A stretch of 9,071 nucleotides of DNA from Fidelibacterota bacterium SCGC AAA003-L08 (lineage in GTDB: Bacteria > Fidelibacterota > Marinisomatia > SCGC-AAA003-L08 > D37C17). Each line of letters begins with the position of its first letter. Position 1 is the stretch's first letter. A program made the position numbers and the translations under genes. Below the pieces are notes generated by a model. The model was not told the origin of the DNA and searched no databases. It saw nothing but the letters and a program-made list of their open reading frames with translations. Location of the stretch: assembly GCA_000405805.1 (NCBI GenBank), contig ASPJ01000039.1:1-9071 (forward strand), in the 5' to 3' direction. Of this stretch, positions 1-6,942 are shown piece by piece.

Positions 1-245
1 TATCAACGGGAGTCACCGCAGTTCAGGTAACAGAATTGTTGCCATATGTTGGGAAAAATGATGCTGCTCAATTAACAGGGATAATCCAAGGTGCTACTGG
101 AGCAGCAAGTTATGAAGCTCTAGTTGGAGAGCCAGGCAAAGCTCATCAAAGAATGACTTCTCAATCATATGTACATATTTTAATTATATTATTGATAATG
201 ATTGGTAACGTTTCATATTTCATGTTAGGTAAAAGGAAAAATTAA
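1..245 (+). CDS. C-terminal part of an unidentified membrane-anchored protein (5' end outside window)
   Basis: The frame is open from base 3 to the TAA at 243-245 and encodes the last 80 residues of a longer protein. A TTG at 36 could be read as a start, but the frame continues unbroken to the window edge and no ribosome binding site precedes it, so I treat the gene as truncated by the window. The first ~50 residues are mostly polar and rich in small residues. About residues 55-75 form one hydrophobic, probably membrane-spanning helix, followed by the basic tail GKRKN, which predicts a cytoplasmic C-terminus. The stop overlaps the next gene's ATG by one base (TAATG), so the two proteins are probably made together and may form a complex. 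I do not recognise the family and assign no function. Confidence 0.7.
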   Translation, partial: STGVTAVQVTELLPYVGKNDAAQLTGIIQGATGAASYEALVGEPGKAHQRMTSQSYVHILIILLIMIGNVSYFMLGKRKN

Positions 246-973
246 TGCTATTAACTGAAATCATAGGAGCATGGCTAGCCGCTTTTTTAACTCTGTCTAT
301 TTTAAGTTTTCTCTTTAAAGAGAATCCTTTATATAAAATAGCTGAACATTTATTTGTAGGTACATCTGCAGGCTGGGGTGTTGTAATTGCTTATTGGCAA
401 GTTATAGATCCTAATTTAATTAATCGTTTATTTCCTGACGATCCATCTGTTAGCCCTGAATTTAAATATATTATTCCTCTTATTTTAGGTCTTTTGATGC
501 TTACTCGACTGGTTCCTAAACTCTATTGGCTTGCACGTTTTTCAATTGCATATATTGTAGGTGTTTTTGCAGGATTAAGAGCATATGCCTATTTAAATTC
601 AGATATTTATGGACAGGTTATTAAAGATCCTTTTGTATATGATAGTGTAGGATCTTTTATAAGTAGTGTAATTTTACTTTTAGGAACAATTGCTGCTTTA
701 GTCTATTTTTTCTTTTCTAAGAAGCATGAAGGTGCTATTGGGAAAATAGGTAAAGTGGGAATATATTTTTTAATGGTATCTTTTGGGGCATCATTTGGAT
801 TTACTGTTATAGGGAGAATATCGCTGCTTATTGGTAGGTTTGACGATATGATTCAATTTAGTCAACCTCAATATTATTATGGGACTTTATGGTGTTTAGG
901 AGCAGTAATAATAACGCTGTTTTTTTATTTTTATATAAAAGATAGTAATAATTCTACAGTTGAAAAAAATTGA
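245..973 (+). CDS. polytopic inner-membrane protein of unknown function (about 7 TM)
   Basis: This 242-residue protein is very hydrophobic. I count about seven helices, at residues ~4-24, 33-54, 75-90, 96-114, 135-157, 168-195 and 212-232. Conserved-looking stretches lie at the TM1-TM2 boundary (KIAEHLFVGTSAGW, 31-44) and around TM4 (RFSIAYIVGVFAGLR, 98-112). Those runs of Gly, Ala and aromatic residues suggest helix packing. There is no signal peptide, ATP-binding motif or recognisable transporter signature. The ATG at 245 overlaps the stop of the preceding membrane protein and has its own AAAGGA (232-237) seven bases upstream, so the start is secure. The lysine-catabolism gene follows 16 bases after the stop. 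A role in lysine or amino-acid movement would be a guess from position only. I am sure it is a real gene; its function is unknown. Confidence 0.85.
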   Translation: MLLTEIIGAWLAAFLTLSILSFLFKENPLYKIAEHLFVGTSAGWGVVIAYWQVIDPNLINRLFPDDPSVSPEFKYIIPLILGLLMLTRLVPKLYWLARFSIAYIVGVFAGLRAYAYLNSDIYGQVIKDPFVYDSVGSFISSVILLLGTIAALVYFFFSKKHEGAIGKIGKVGIYFLMVSFGASFGFTVIGRISLLIGRFDDMIQFSQPQYYYGTLWCLGAVIITLFFYFYIKDSNNSTVEKN

Positions 974-978
974 TAATT

Positions 979-984
979 AAGGAG
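979..984 (+). promoter_or_regulatory. Shine-Dalgarno of the aldehyde dehydrogenase gene
   Basis: AAGGAG lies five bases before the ATG at 990, in the only gap (16 bases) between the membrane protein and the dehydrogenase gene. It is a strong SD, suggesting that the lysine module is well translated. The gap is too short for a separate promoter or a lysine riboswitch. Confidence 0.75.
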
Positions 985-989
985 TTTTT

Positions 990-2504
990 ATGGATTTACA
1001 ATTATTAGGTATAAAGGAAATAAATAGTGGAGCCTGTGTTGGAGGAGAAGAATGGATGGATTGTTCTGCAAATAATACAATAGCATCTTTCAATCCTTCT
1101 TTAGGAGAAGAAATATCTCAGATTCAATTAGCTGGATCAGAAGAATATGCTAAAATCATGCAAAGTTCAATGGAAGCTTTTAAACAGTGGAAAATGGTTC
1201 CGGCTCCAAAAAGAGGAGACCTTGTTTATCAAATTTCTTTAAAGCTAAGAGAAAACAAAGACTACTTAGGTAGTTTAATATCTTATGAAATGGGTAAGAT
1301 AAAAACTGAGGGAGATGGGGAAGTTCAAGAGATGATTGATTTGGCAGATTTTGCAGTTGGTTTATCAAGACAACTTTATGGACTTACAATGCATTCAGAG
1401 CGTCCAAATCATCGAATGTATGAACAATGGCATCCATTAGGTGTTGTAGGAGTTATTACAGCATTTAACTTCCCAATGGCTGTATGGGCCTGGAATGCTT
1501 TTATTGCAGCAGTTTGTGGTGATATTGTAGTCTGGAAGCCTTCATCAAAGACTCCACTATGTGCAATAGCCGTTCAGAATATATGCAATGAAGTTTTGAA
1601 AGAAAACGGATATAAGGGAATTTTTAATCTTATAATTGGCAGAGGGTCAGATGTTGGAGATCAGATGGTTAATGATGGAGATGTACCATTGATTTCAGCT
1701 ACAGGTTCAACTCGAATGGGAAAAATTATTGCTCAGAAAGTAGGTGCGAGATTAGGGAAAACAATTCTTGAGCTTGGTGGTAATAATGGTATAATAGTAG
1801 ATAAAGATAGCAATATGGATATTGCTATCCCTGGAATTGTTTTTGGCGCTGTAGGTACTACAGGTCAACGTTGTACTTCTACACGACGAGTTTTTGTTCA
1901 TTCATCAATGATTAATGACTTTACTGATAAATTAGCTAATGCATATAAACAAGTGCGTATAGGTGACTCTTTGGACAAGAATACTTTAATGGGGCCGCTT
2001 ATTGATGAAGGCGCAATCAAGGATTATGAAAATGCTATTATTAAAATAAAAGAAGAAGGTGGCGAAATTATTTGTGGTGGAAAGAGACTAGATAAGGAGG
2101 GATATTTTGTAGACCCTGTGATTGCAAAAGTAAAAAATAATTATAATATTGTACAGGAGGAAACATTCGCACCTATATTATATGTTATAGAATACAATAC
2201 GATAGAAGAAGCTATCAATATGCATAATGATGTTCCTCAAGGTTTATCATCCTCTATTTTTACTTCTAATATTATAAATGCTGAAACTTTTTTATCTCAC
2301 AGAGGTAGTGATTGTGGTATAGCTAATGTTAATATTGGAACATCAGGGGCTGAAATAGGTGGTGCTTTTGGCGGAGAAAAAGAAACTGGTGGAGGAAGAG
2401 AATCAGGTTCAGATTCTTGGAAAGCTTATATGAGAAGACAAACGAATACAATTAATTGGGGTAGTGATTTACCGTTAGCTCAAGGAATAAAATTTGAACT
2501 ATAG
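990..2504 (+). CDS. pcd: L-2-aminoadipate-6-semialdehyde / piperideine-6-carboxylate dehydrogenase (ALDH7, antiquitin family)
   Basis: A cytoplasmic NAD(P)+-dependent enzyme expected to oxidise L-2-aminoadipate 6-semialdehyde (in equilibrium with 1-piperideine-6-carboxylate) to L-2-aminoadipate, the second step of lysine breakdown through lysine 6-aminotransferase. At 504 residues it has normal ALDH length and is intact. Visible signatures are Asn160 in AFNFP and Lys183 in VWKPSS (oxyanion and cofactor positions), the Rossmann GSTRMG (239-244), the general base Glu261 in LELGGNN, and the nucleophile Cys295 in GQRCTSTRR, with the canonical 34-residue Glu-Cys spacing. The C-terminus, with GGAFGGEKETGGGRESGSD and then LPLAQGIKFEL, follows human ALDH7A1 almost residue for residue, which separates this subfamily from other ALDHs. 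The lysine aminotransferase 15 bases downstream supplies its substrate. The name amaB is used for the same enzyme in Pseudomonas. Confidence 0.93.
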   Translation: MDLQLLGIKEINSGACVGGEEWMDCSANNTIASFNPSLGEEISQIQLAGSEEYAKIMQSSMEAFKQWKMVPAPKRGDLVYQISLKLRENKDYLGSLISYEMGKIKTEGDGEVQEMIDLADFAVGLSRQLYGLTMHSERPNHRMYEQWHPLGVVGVITAFNFPMAVWAWNAFIAAVCGDIVVWKPSSKTPLCAIAVQNICNEVLKENGYKGIFNLIIGRGSDVGDQMVNDGDVPLISATGSTRMGKIIAQKVGARLGKTILELGGNNGIIVDKDSNMDIAIPGIVFGAVGTTGQRCTSTRRVFVHSSMINDFTDKLANAYKQVRIGDSLDKNTLMGPLIDEGAIKDYENAIIKIKEEGGEIICGGKRLDKEGYFVDPVIAKVKNNYNIVQEETFAPILYVIEYNTIEEAINMHNDVPQGLSSSIFTSNIINAETFLSHRGSDCGIANVNIGTSGAEIGGAFGGEKETGGGRESGSDSWKAYMRRQTNTINWGSDLPLAQGIKFEL

Positions 2505-2507
2505 AAT

Positions 2508-2512
2508 CGGAG
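2508..2512 (+). promoter_or_regulatory. Shine-Dalgarno that fixes the TTG start of lat
   Basis: CGGAG ends seven bases before the TTG at 2520, an ordinary SD spacing. No ATG or GTG in this frame lies nearby, and residues just after the TTG already align with other lysine aminotransferases. The SD therefore decides in favour of the TTG start. Confidence 0.6.
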
Positions 2513-2519
2513 AATAATA

Positions 2520-3839
2520 TTGAAAATCAATCCTAAAAATGTAAGAGATGTATTAAGTAAAAATATATTAGCTGATGGTTTTGATCCAATAATGGATTTA
2601 GAAAACAGCCATGGTTCATGGCTTGTCGATGGAGTGACAGGAAAAGAATATTTAGATATGTTTTCTATGTTTGCTTCTGGTTCAGTGGGGTACAATCATC
2701 CTACAATCTTATCAAATATAGATTTGCTCTCAAAGTCTGCATTGTTTAAACCTACTCTATCAGATGTATATAATACTTATTATGCAGATTTTGTCAATAC
2801 TTTCAATGAAACTGCTATTCCATCATATTTAAAACATGCATTTTTTATTGAAGGTGGATCTCTCGCTGTTGAGAATGCACTTAAAATTGCTTTTGACTGG
2901 AAAGTTAGAAAAAATATTGAAAATGGGAAAGGTCAGAATAAAGGTTCTCAAATAATTCATTTTAAACAAGCATTTCATGGTAGATCTGGTTATACTTTGT
3001 CTTTAACAAATACATCTGACCCAAGAAAAACAATGTATTTCCCTAAATTTAATTGGCCTAGAGTAGATAACCCCTTTTTATCATTTCCTCTTACAGAGGA
3101 TGTTATTAAGGATGTGAAACAAAAAGAAGATTTAGCGATTAGGCAAATACATGAAGCTATACAAAAAAATCCAGATGATATAGCCGCTTTAATTATAGAA
3201 CCTATTCAAGGAGAAGGTGGAGATAATCAGTTTCGAGATGAATTTTTTATTAAACTAAGAGATATATGTGATCAGGAAGAGATATTATTGATTTTTGATG
3301 AAGTCCAGACAGGTATTGGTATAACGGGAAAAATGTGGTGTCATGAACATTATTCAATAAAGCCTGATATTCTTGCTTTTGGAAAGAAAACTCAAGTTTG
3401 TGGAGCTCTTGCAGGTGATAGAATAGATGAAGTAGATAAAAATGTTTTTAAAGAATCAAGCAGAATTAATTCTACTTTTGGTGGAAATTTGACTGACATG
3501 GTTCGATTTAAAATTATTTTAGATATTATTAAACAAGAAAATTTAGTTGTAAATGCTGAGAAACAAGGATTATATCTGCAGTCTAAATTGCATGATTTAT
3601 CAGAAGAGTTTCCAGGTTATATTAGCAATGCAAGGGGGTTAGGTTTATTTGCTGCATTTGATTTACCATCAGGGACAGAGAGAGATGAGGTATGGAGTAG
3701 ATTAATGGAAAATAATTTATTAATTTTAGTTTCTGGAGATCAATCTATTAGGTTTAGACCACATCTTAATGTTAAATCAGAAGATATTGATATAGCTATT
3801 GATATTATTTCAAAATGTGTTAAAGAAACATTGCGTTGA
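2520..3839 (+). CDS. lat: L-lysine 6-aminotransferase (class III, PLP-dependent)
   Basis: This enzyme transfers the epsilon-amino group of L-lysine to 2-oxoglutarate, giving L-2-aminoadipate 6-semialdehyde and glutamate, the substrate of the dehydrogenase encoded just upstream. The 439-residue protein closely resembles Mycobacterium tuberculosis LAT (Rv3290c) over its full length. Shared segments include FFIEGGSLAVENALK, the AFHGRSGYTLSLTNT stretch, EPIQGEGGD, IFDEVQTG and AFGKKTQVCG. The PLP lysine is Lys289, the first of the KK pair; Asp260 and Gln263 lie in DEVQTG. With a constant offset of 11, Glu232, Lys289, Asn317 and Arg411 match M. tuberculosis Glu243, Lys300, Asn328 and Arg422, so the substrate-site residues are kept. 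It starts with TTG behind a good SD. Its stop overlaps the rsmI start. Lysine specificity is well supported against the ornithine and GABA aminotransferase alternatives. Confidence 0.94.
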   Translation: MKINPKNVRDVLSKNILADGFDPIMDLENSHGSWLVDGVTGKEYLDMFSMFASGSVGYNHPTILSNIDLLSKSALFKPTLSDVYNTYYADFVNTFNETAIPSYLKHAFFIEGGSLAVENALKIAFDWKVRKNIENGKGQNKGSQIIHFKQAFHGRSGYTLSLTNTSDPRKTMYFPKFNWPRVDNPFLSFPLTEDVIKDVKQKEDLAIRQIHEAIQKNPDDIAALIIEPIQGEGGDNQFRDEFFIKLRDICDQEEILLIFDEVQTGIGITGKMWCHEHYSIKPDILAFGKKTQVCGALAGDRIDEVDKNVFKESSRINSTFGGNLTDMVRFKIILDIIKQENLVVNAEKQGLYLQSKLHDLSEEFPGYISNARGLGLFAAFDLPSGTERDEVWSRLMENNLLILVSGDQSIRFRPHLNVKSEDIDIAIDIISKCVKETLR

Positions 3840-4522
3840 AAACAGGCCTTTTATATGTTGTAGCATCTCCTATTGGAAATTTGAGTGATTTGAGTCCAAG
3901 GGCTATTGAAATATTGTCATCTGTTCACATTATAGCTGCTGAAGATACAAGAGTATCGTCAAAAATTCTAAATAAACATTCTATAGATAAAAAATGTATT
4001 TCATATCATGATAAAAATGAAAATGCTAAATTTGAAAAACTCATTATACTTTTAAAACAAGGCAATGATATTGCTTTGATATCAGATGCAGGAACTCCAT
4101 GTATAAGTGACCCAGGTTATAGAGTGATTAATGCCGCAAGAAAAAATAATATTGATGTTGTTACTGTGCCAGGTCCTAGTTCTATAACTGCAGCATTATC
4201 AATATCGGGACTACCCTCTGATTGTTTTTATTTTGAGGGTTTCCTACCAAAGAAAAAAGGTCGAAAAACAAAATTAGAATATTTAGAGACAATGAATTGT
4301 TCTATTATTATTTTTGAATCTCCTAATAGAATAATCAAAACTTTATTAGATATATCTAAATATTTTGGTAATAGAGTAGTTTCTGTATGTAGAGAAATGA
4401 CTAAATTATATGAACAAAATTATTTTGGCTATATTAATAAAGTTCTAGAAGAACTGGAATCTTCTACAATCAAAGGAGAATTTGTAATCATAGTTGCAAG
4501 AGATGGATATTCAATTGATTAA
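3836..4522 (+). CDS. rsmI: 16S rRNA (cytidine1402-2'-O)-methyltransferase
   Basis: RsmI uses S-adenosylmethionine to methylate the 2'-O of C1402 in the 16S rRNA decoding centre. The 228-residue protein has the whole tetrapyrrole-methylase-like core: SPIGNLSDLSPRAIEIL (11-27), AAEDTR, SDAGTPCISDPGYRV (from 83), VPGPSSITAALSISGLPSD (from 111), FEGFLPKKKGR, REMTKLYEQ and the closing KGEFVIIV. It ends right after the core, about 55 residues shorter than E. coli RsmI, so the small C-terminal domain of the E. coli protein is absent, as in many other bacteria. The start is TTG at 3836 in the overlap TTGA with the lat stop. Only a weak AAAGAAA precedes it, so translation probably depends on coupling to lat. 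The gene overlaps tmk by 20 bases at its end. Confidence 0.93.
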   Translation: MKTGLLYVVASPIGNLSDLSPRAIEILSSVHIIAAEDTRVSSKILNKHSIDKKCISYHDKNENAKFEKLIILLKQGNDIALISDAGTPCISDPGYRVINAARKNNIDVVTVPGPSSITAALSISGLPSDCFYFEGFLPKKKGRKTKLEYLETMNCSIIIFESPNRIIKTLLDISKYFGNRVVSVCREMTKLYEQNYFGYINKVLEELESSTIKGEFVIIVARDGYSID

Positions 4523-5141
4523 TAAATTAATAACATTCGAAGGTATAGATGGATCAGGGAAAAGTACACAGATTCAATTATTAAATGATTGGTTTGATTC
4601 TAATAAAATAAAAATAAATAATATTAGAGAACCTGGAGGCAACAATATTTCTGAAGTTATTAGAGAGGTGCTTCTTGATAGAGATAATAAAATTAATTCA
4701 TTTTCAGAAACATTGTTATTTTTAGCTTCAAGAGCTCAGTTAGTAGATGAGACTATTCTTCCATTGCTAGCTAAAGATGAATTTGTGATTTGTGATCGTT
4801 TCATTGATAGTACCGTAGTCTATCAAGGATATGGCAGAGGTTTAGATATAGACTTGATTAATAAAATTAATTTGGTTACAACTCAGGGGATTCTCCCGCA
4901 TTTAACTATATATATTAATATTGATGTAGACATGTCAGTTGCAAGAAGATCTGTTGTCAATAATGATAGAATGGAAGCAGTTGGAAAATTATTTCTTTCA
5001 AATGTGAAAAAAGGCTATGATGAATTAGCTGATTTATATTCAGAGAGAATTAAAATGATTAATGGCGATGATACTATTTCTAATATACAAAACAATATAC
5101 AAAATATAATTAAAGAACAATATAAAGGGTTAATATGTTAG
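4503..5141 (+). CDS. tmk: thymidylate kinase (dTMP kinase)
   Basis: This enzyme phosphorylates dTMP to dTDP with ATP, an essential cytoplasmic step of dTTP synthesis. From the ATG at 4503 it has 212 residues, the usual length. The Walker A loop is EGIDGSGKST (13-22); Gly at the position after Asp, rather than Arg, marks the bacterial (type II) class. REPGGNNISE binds dTMP, and ICDRFIDSTVVYQGYGRGL contains the Asp98-Arg99 pair and the YQGxGRGL signature. The lid contains RRSVVNNDRME. The start is not certain: TTG at 4494 and TTG at 4515 are in frame, and the best SD-like run (AAAGGAG, 4472-4478) lies too far upstream for the ATG. The gene overlaps rsmI by 20 bases and the protease gene by 7 bases, so coupled translation is likely. 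Confidence 0.93.
   Translation: MDIQLINKLITFEGIDGSGKSTQIQLLNDWFDSNKIKINNIREPGGNNISEVIREVLLDRDNKINSFSETLLFLASRAQLVDETILPLLAKDEFVICDRFIDSTVVYQGYGRGLDIDLINKINLVTTQGILPHLTIYINIDVDMSVARRSVVNNDRMEAVGKLFLSNVKKGYDELADLYSERIKMINGDDTISNIQNNIQNIIKEQYKGLIC
5124..5129 (+). promoter_or_regulatory. Shine-Dalgarno of the S41 protease gene
   Basis: AAAGGG lies inside the end of tmk, five bases before the ATG at 5135. A TAA in the protease frame at 5123-5125 rules out any longer N-terminus, so this site and the stop together fix the start at 5135. Confidence 0.6.
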
Positions 5142-6802
5142 TAGCATTTATTATTTTAATTTTATCTTCATCATTGTATGCAGATCAGAATAATTATTTA
5201 GATATTTTAGAAACTTCATTAGATAGATTAAATGAAGCCTATGTTGATTCCATTAATGAGGATGAATTGATTAAATCGGGTATAAAAGGAATGCTAAAAC
5301 CTCTGGATCCATATACAAAATTACTAGTTGGCTCAAGCAAGGACAAATTAGACATGCTTAGAACTGGAAAATATAGTGGTGTAGGGATTCAAATTGGCAA
5401 CATATATGATACTCTTACAGTACTGAATGTATTTGAAGATAGTCCTGCTTATTCAGAGGAGCTGAATACAGGTGATCAAATAATGTTTATCGATTCGACC
5501 GAAACAAAGGGAATGAAAATTTCAGATATTGTCAAATTAATTAAAGGTGAAATGGGTACCGAAGTGATATTTCATGTTGTACGACCACATACAAAAGAAA
5601 AATTACAATTTACACTTACTCGTGCAGATGTTAAAATTAACGATGTTCCTTACTATGGAATTGACGATAATGGTATCGGTTATATTAGAGTGACTAGATT
5701 TTCAAAAAATACAGCAAAGTACTTTAGAGATGCTCTGGTTGAACTGAATAAAGAATCATCTAAATTAAACGGTTTAGTTATAGATTTGAGGTCAAATTCA
5801 GGGGGTTTATTAAGAAATGCATTAAATATGCTTGATAAAATAATTGATAGAAATGTTGTTTTATTAGAAACAAAAGGCAAGTTGGAAAGACAAAATAAAG
5901 TATATACTTCTAGAGTTAAACCAATTATAGATTCTTCAGTCCCAATGGCAGTTCTAATTAATAAAAGCTCAGCCTCTGCCAGCGAAATCTTCGCAGGAGT
6001 TATTCAAGATTATGATAGAGGAGTTATTGTAGGAGAAAAATCTTTTGGGAAAGGTCTAGTCCAAAGTATGTTTAATATAAACGATACTACTACATTAAAG
6101 ATTACGACGGCTAAATATTATTTGCCATCTGGAAGATTAATTCAAAAACAAGATTATATGGGTAATGGTTTTTTCACAGATGGGCTAGATAAAAAAGATA
6201 GTACTTTTACTACTCTTCAAAATAATAGAATTGTTTCTGGTGGAGGAGGAATTACTCCAGATGTAATTACTCAGCGAATAAAGAAGTCAAGCTATATAAA
6301 TGCTCTATGGCGAAACAAATTATTCTTAAAGTTCTCATCAATATATGTGCATAACAATTCTTCTGTTTCCATTCCAATTGTAATTTCAGATAAAATAATT
6401 TCTGATTTTGAAGTTTTTCTAAAAGGTTATGAATTAGAGTACTTATTACCAGGGGAAAAAGAACTGAATAAACTTGAAAATCAATTATCATCATACTCAA
6501 GCACTAATAATTCTCGTAGTTTTTTAGATAAGATATGTTTTTGGAGAGACCCTAAAGATGAGAGATTGGTTAACAAGCTGCATAAATATTATGCTAATGA
6601 GAAGGATAATCAGTTTCATCAGCCATCCAATTATAGATGGATTAAAAATGGTCTAGAAAGAGAAATGTCTATGGTCCTTGGTGGAAAGAGTGAACAGATA
6701 AGAGTTAGTTTGTTTGAAGATTCAGATTATTTAAAAGCTGTAGAAATTTTAAAAGATTCAAATAATTATTATGATATTTTATCAAAAAATATCATTGAGT
6801 AA
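5135..6802 (+). CDS. exported S41-family (C-terminal processing) serine protease with PDZ domain
   Basis: An exported protease of the CtpA/Prc family, which trims the C-termini of periplasmic or envelope proteins. Residues 1-16 are a hydrophobic export signal ending SLYA, with likely cleavage before Asp17; it carries no Lys or Arg ahead of the core. A short helical N-terminal region (17-75) is followed by a PDZ domain (~78-160, beginning GKYSGVGIQIG) and the S41 catalytic core (~165-380). The catalytic Ser281 is the middle serine of SASASE, Lys306 lies in SFGKGLVQ and Gln310 four residues later; the 25-residue Ser-Lys spacing equals that of E. coli Prc (Ser430-Lys455). The core ends with GGITPDV (371-377). 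About 175 further residues form a polar C-terminal extension I cannot assign. The gene overlaps tmk by 7 bases and seems to end the operon before a 57-base spacer. Confidence 0.9.
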   Translation: MLVAFIILILSSSLYADQNNYLDILETSLDRLNEAYVDSINEDELIKSGIKGMLKPLDPYTKLLVGSSKDKLDMLRTGKYSGVGIQIGNIYDTLTVLNVFEDSPAYSEELNTGDQIMFIDSTETKGMKISDIVKLIKGEMGTEVIFHVVRPHTKEKLQFTLTRADVKINDVPYYGIDDNGIGYIRVTRFSKNTAKYFRDALVELNKESSKLNGLVIDLRSNSGGLLRNALNMLDKIIDRNVVLLETKGKLERQNKVYTSRVKPIIDSSVPMAVLINKSSASASEIFAGVIQDYDRGVIVGEKSFGKGLVQSMFNINDTTTLKITTAKYYLPSGRLIQKQDYMGNGFFTDGLDKKDSTFTTLQNNRIVSGGGGITPDVITQRIKKSSYINALWRNKLFLKFSSIYVHNNSSVSIPIVISDKIISDFEVFLKGYELEYLLPGEKELNKLENQLSSYSSTNNSRSFLDKICFWRDPKDERLVNKLHKYYANEKDNQFHQPSNYRWIKNGLEREMSMVLGGKSEQIRVSLFEDSDYLKAVEILKDSNNYYDILSKNIIE

Positions 6803-6859
6803 TCAAATATATTTTTTAAATTTATTTTTAATGACACTAATATTTTATAAGGAGATTAT
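6803..6859 (+). promoter_or_regulatory. AT-rich spacer with a possible promoter for tRNA-Val and thrS
   Basis: This is the only sizeable gap between + strand genes. TAATAT at 6838-6843 could be a -10 box, with TTTAAA (6815-6820) seventeen bases upstream as a poor -35; transcription would then begin near 6850, shortly before the tRNA. In DNA this AT-rich such matches are common by chance. No GC-rich hairpin with a T-run, T-box or other structured leader is visible. Confidence 0.2.
6849..6854 (+). promoter_or_regulatory. SD-like AAGGAG in front of the tRNA
   Basis: A perfect AAGGAG stands six bases before the first base of tRNA-Val, but no usable start codon follows it before the tRNA. It would lie 14 bases from the thrS ATG if the tRNA were left out. 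It may be a relic, chance, or an SD acting across the folded tRNA; nothing here proves use. Confidence 0.25.
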
Positions 6860-6933
6860 AGTCGGTTAGCTCAGTTGGTTAGAGCGCCACGTTGACATCG
6901 TGGAGGTCGCTGGTTCGAATCCAGTATCGACTA
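6860..6933 (+). tRNA. tRNA-Val (anticodon GAC)
   Basis: A complete 74-base cloverleaf. The acceptor arm AGTCGGT (6860-6866) pairs with ATCGACT (6926-6932) over seven pairs including one G-U. The D stem is GCTC/GAGC, and the anticodon stem CCACG/CGTGG holds the loop TTGACAT, giving anticodon GAC, which reads the valine codons GUC and GUU. The variable loop has five bases, and the T arm GCTGG-TTCGAAT-CCAGT includes one G-U pair. The discriminator is A (6933), as expected for valine. CCA is not encoded (ACAAG follows), so it must be added after transcription. The first pair is A1-U72 rather than the usual G1-C72. The thrS start lies only 9 bases downstream, so the tRNA is probably cut out of a joint transcript. 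Confidence 0.96.
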
Positions 6934-6942
6934 CAAGCACAA

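Noticed and set aside
36..245. A separate 69-residue protein starting with TTG at 36
   Set aside because: The frame is open to the window edge and no SD precedes the TTG; it is better read as the end of a longer gene.
974..989. Lysine riboswitch before the lysine catabolic genes
   Set aside because: The 16-base gap holds only an SD, and a lysine riboswitch needs well over 150 bases.
5085..5110. Short repeat (AATATACAAAA units) near the tmk end
   Set aside because: It is only about two imperfect units in AT-rich coding sequence (residues NIQNNIQN), which fits chance or low complexity.
6773..6793. Hairpin GATATTTT / AAAATATC at the end of the S41 protease gene as a terminator
   Set aside because: The stem is nearly all A-T, lies within the coding region, and the nearest T-run (6812-6817) is about 18 bases further on; intrinsic terminators have GC-rich stems next to the T-run.
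6860..6933. tRNA 3' end as an integration site for a mobile element
   Set aside because: I saw no second copy of the tRNA end, no integrase and no foreign genes; ordinary thrS follows at once.
6892..6942. Upstream extension of thrS from a TTG at 6892 (17 extra residues)
   Set aside because: These bases lie inside tRNA-Val; the family N-terminus aligns with the ATG at 6943.
6803..6942. T-box or tRNA-Thr-like operator controlling thrS
   Set aside because: The 57-base spacer has no T-box sequence or stems, and the only tRNA fold present is a genuine tRNA-Val(GAC).
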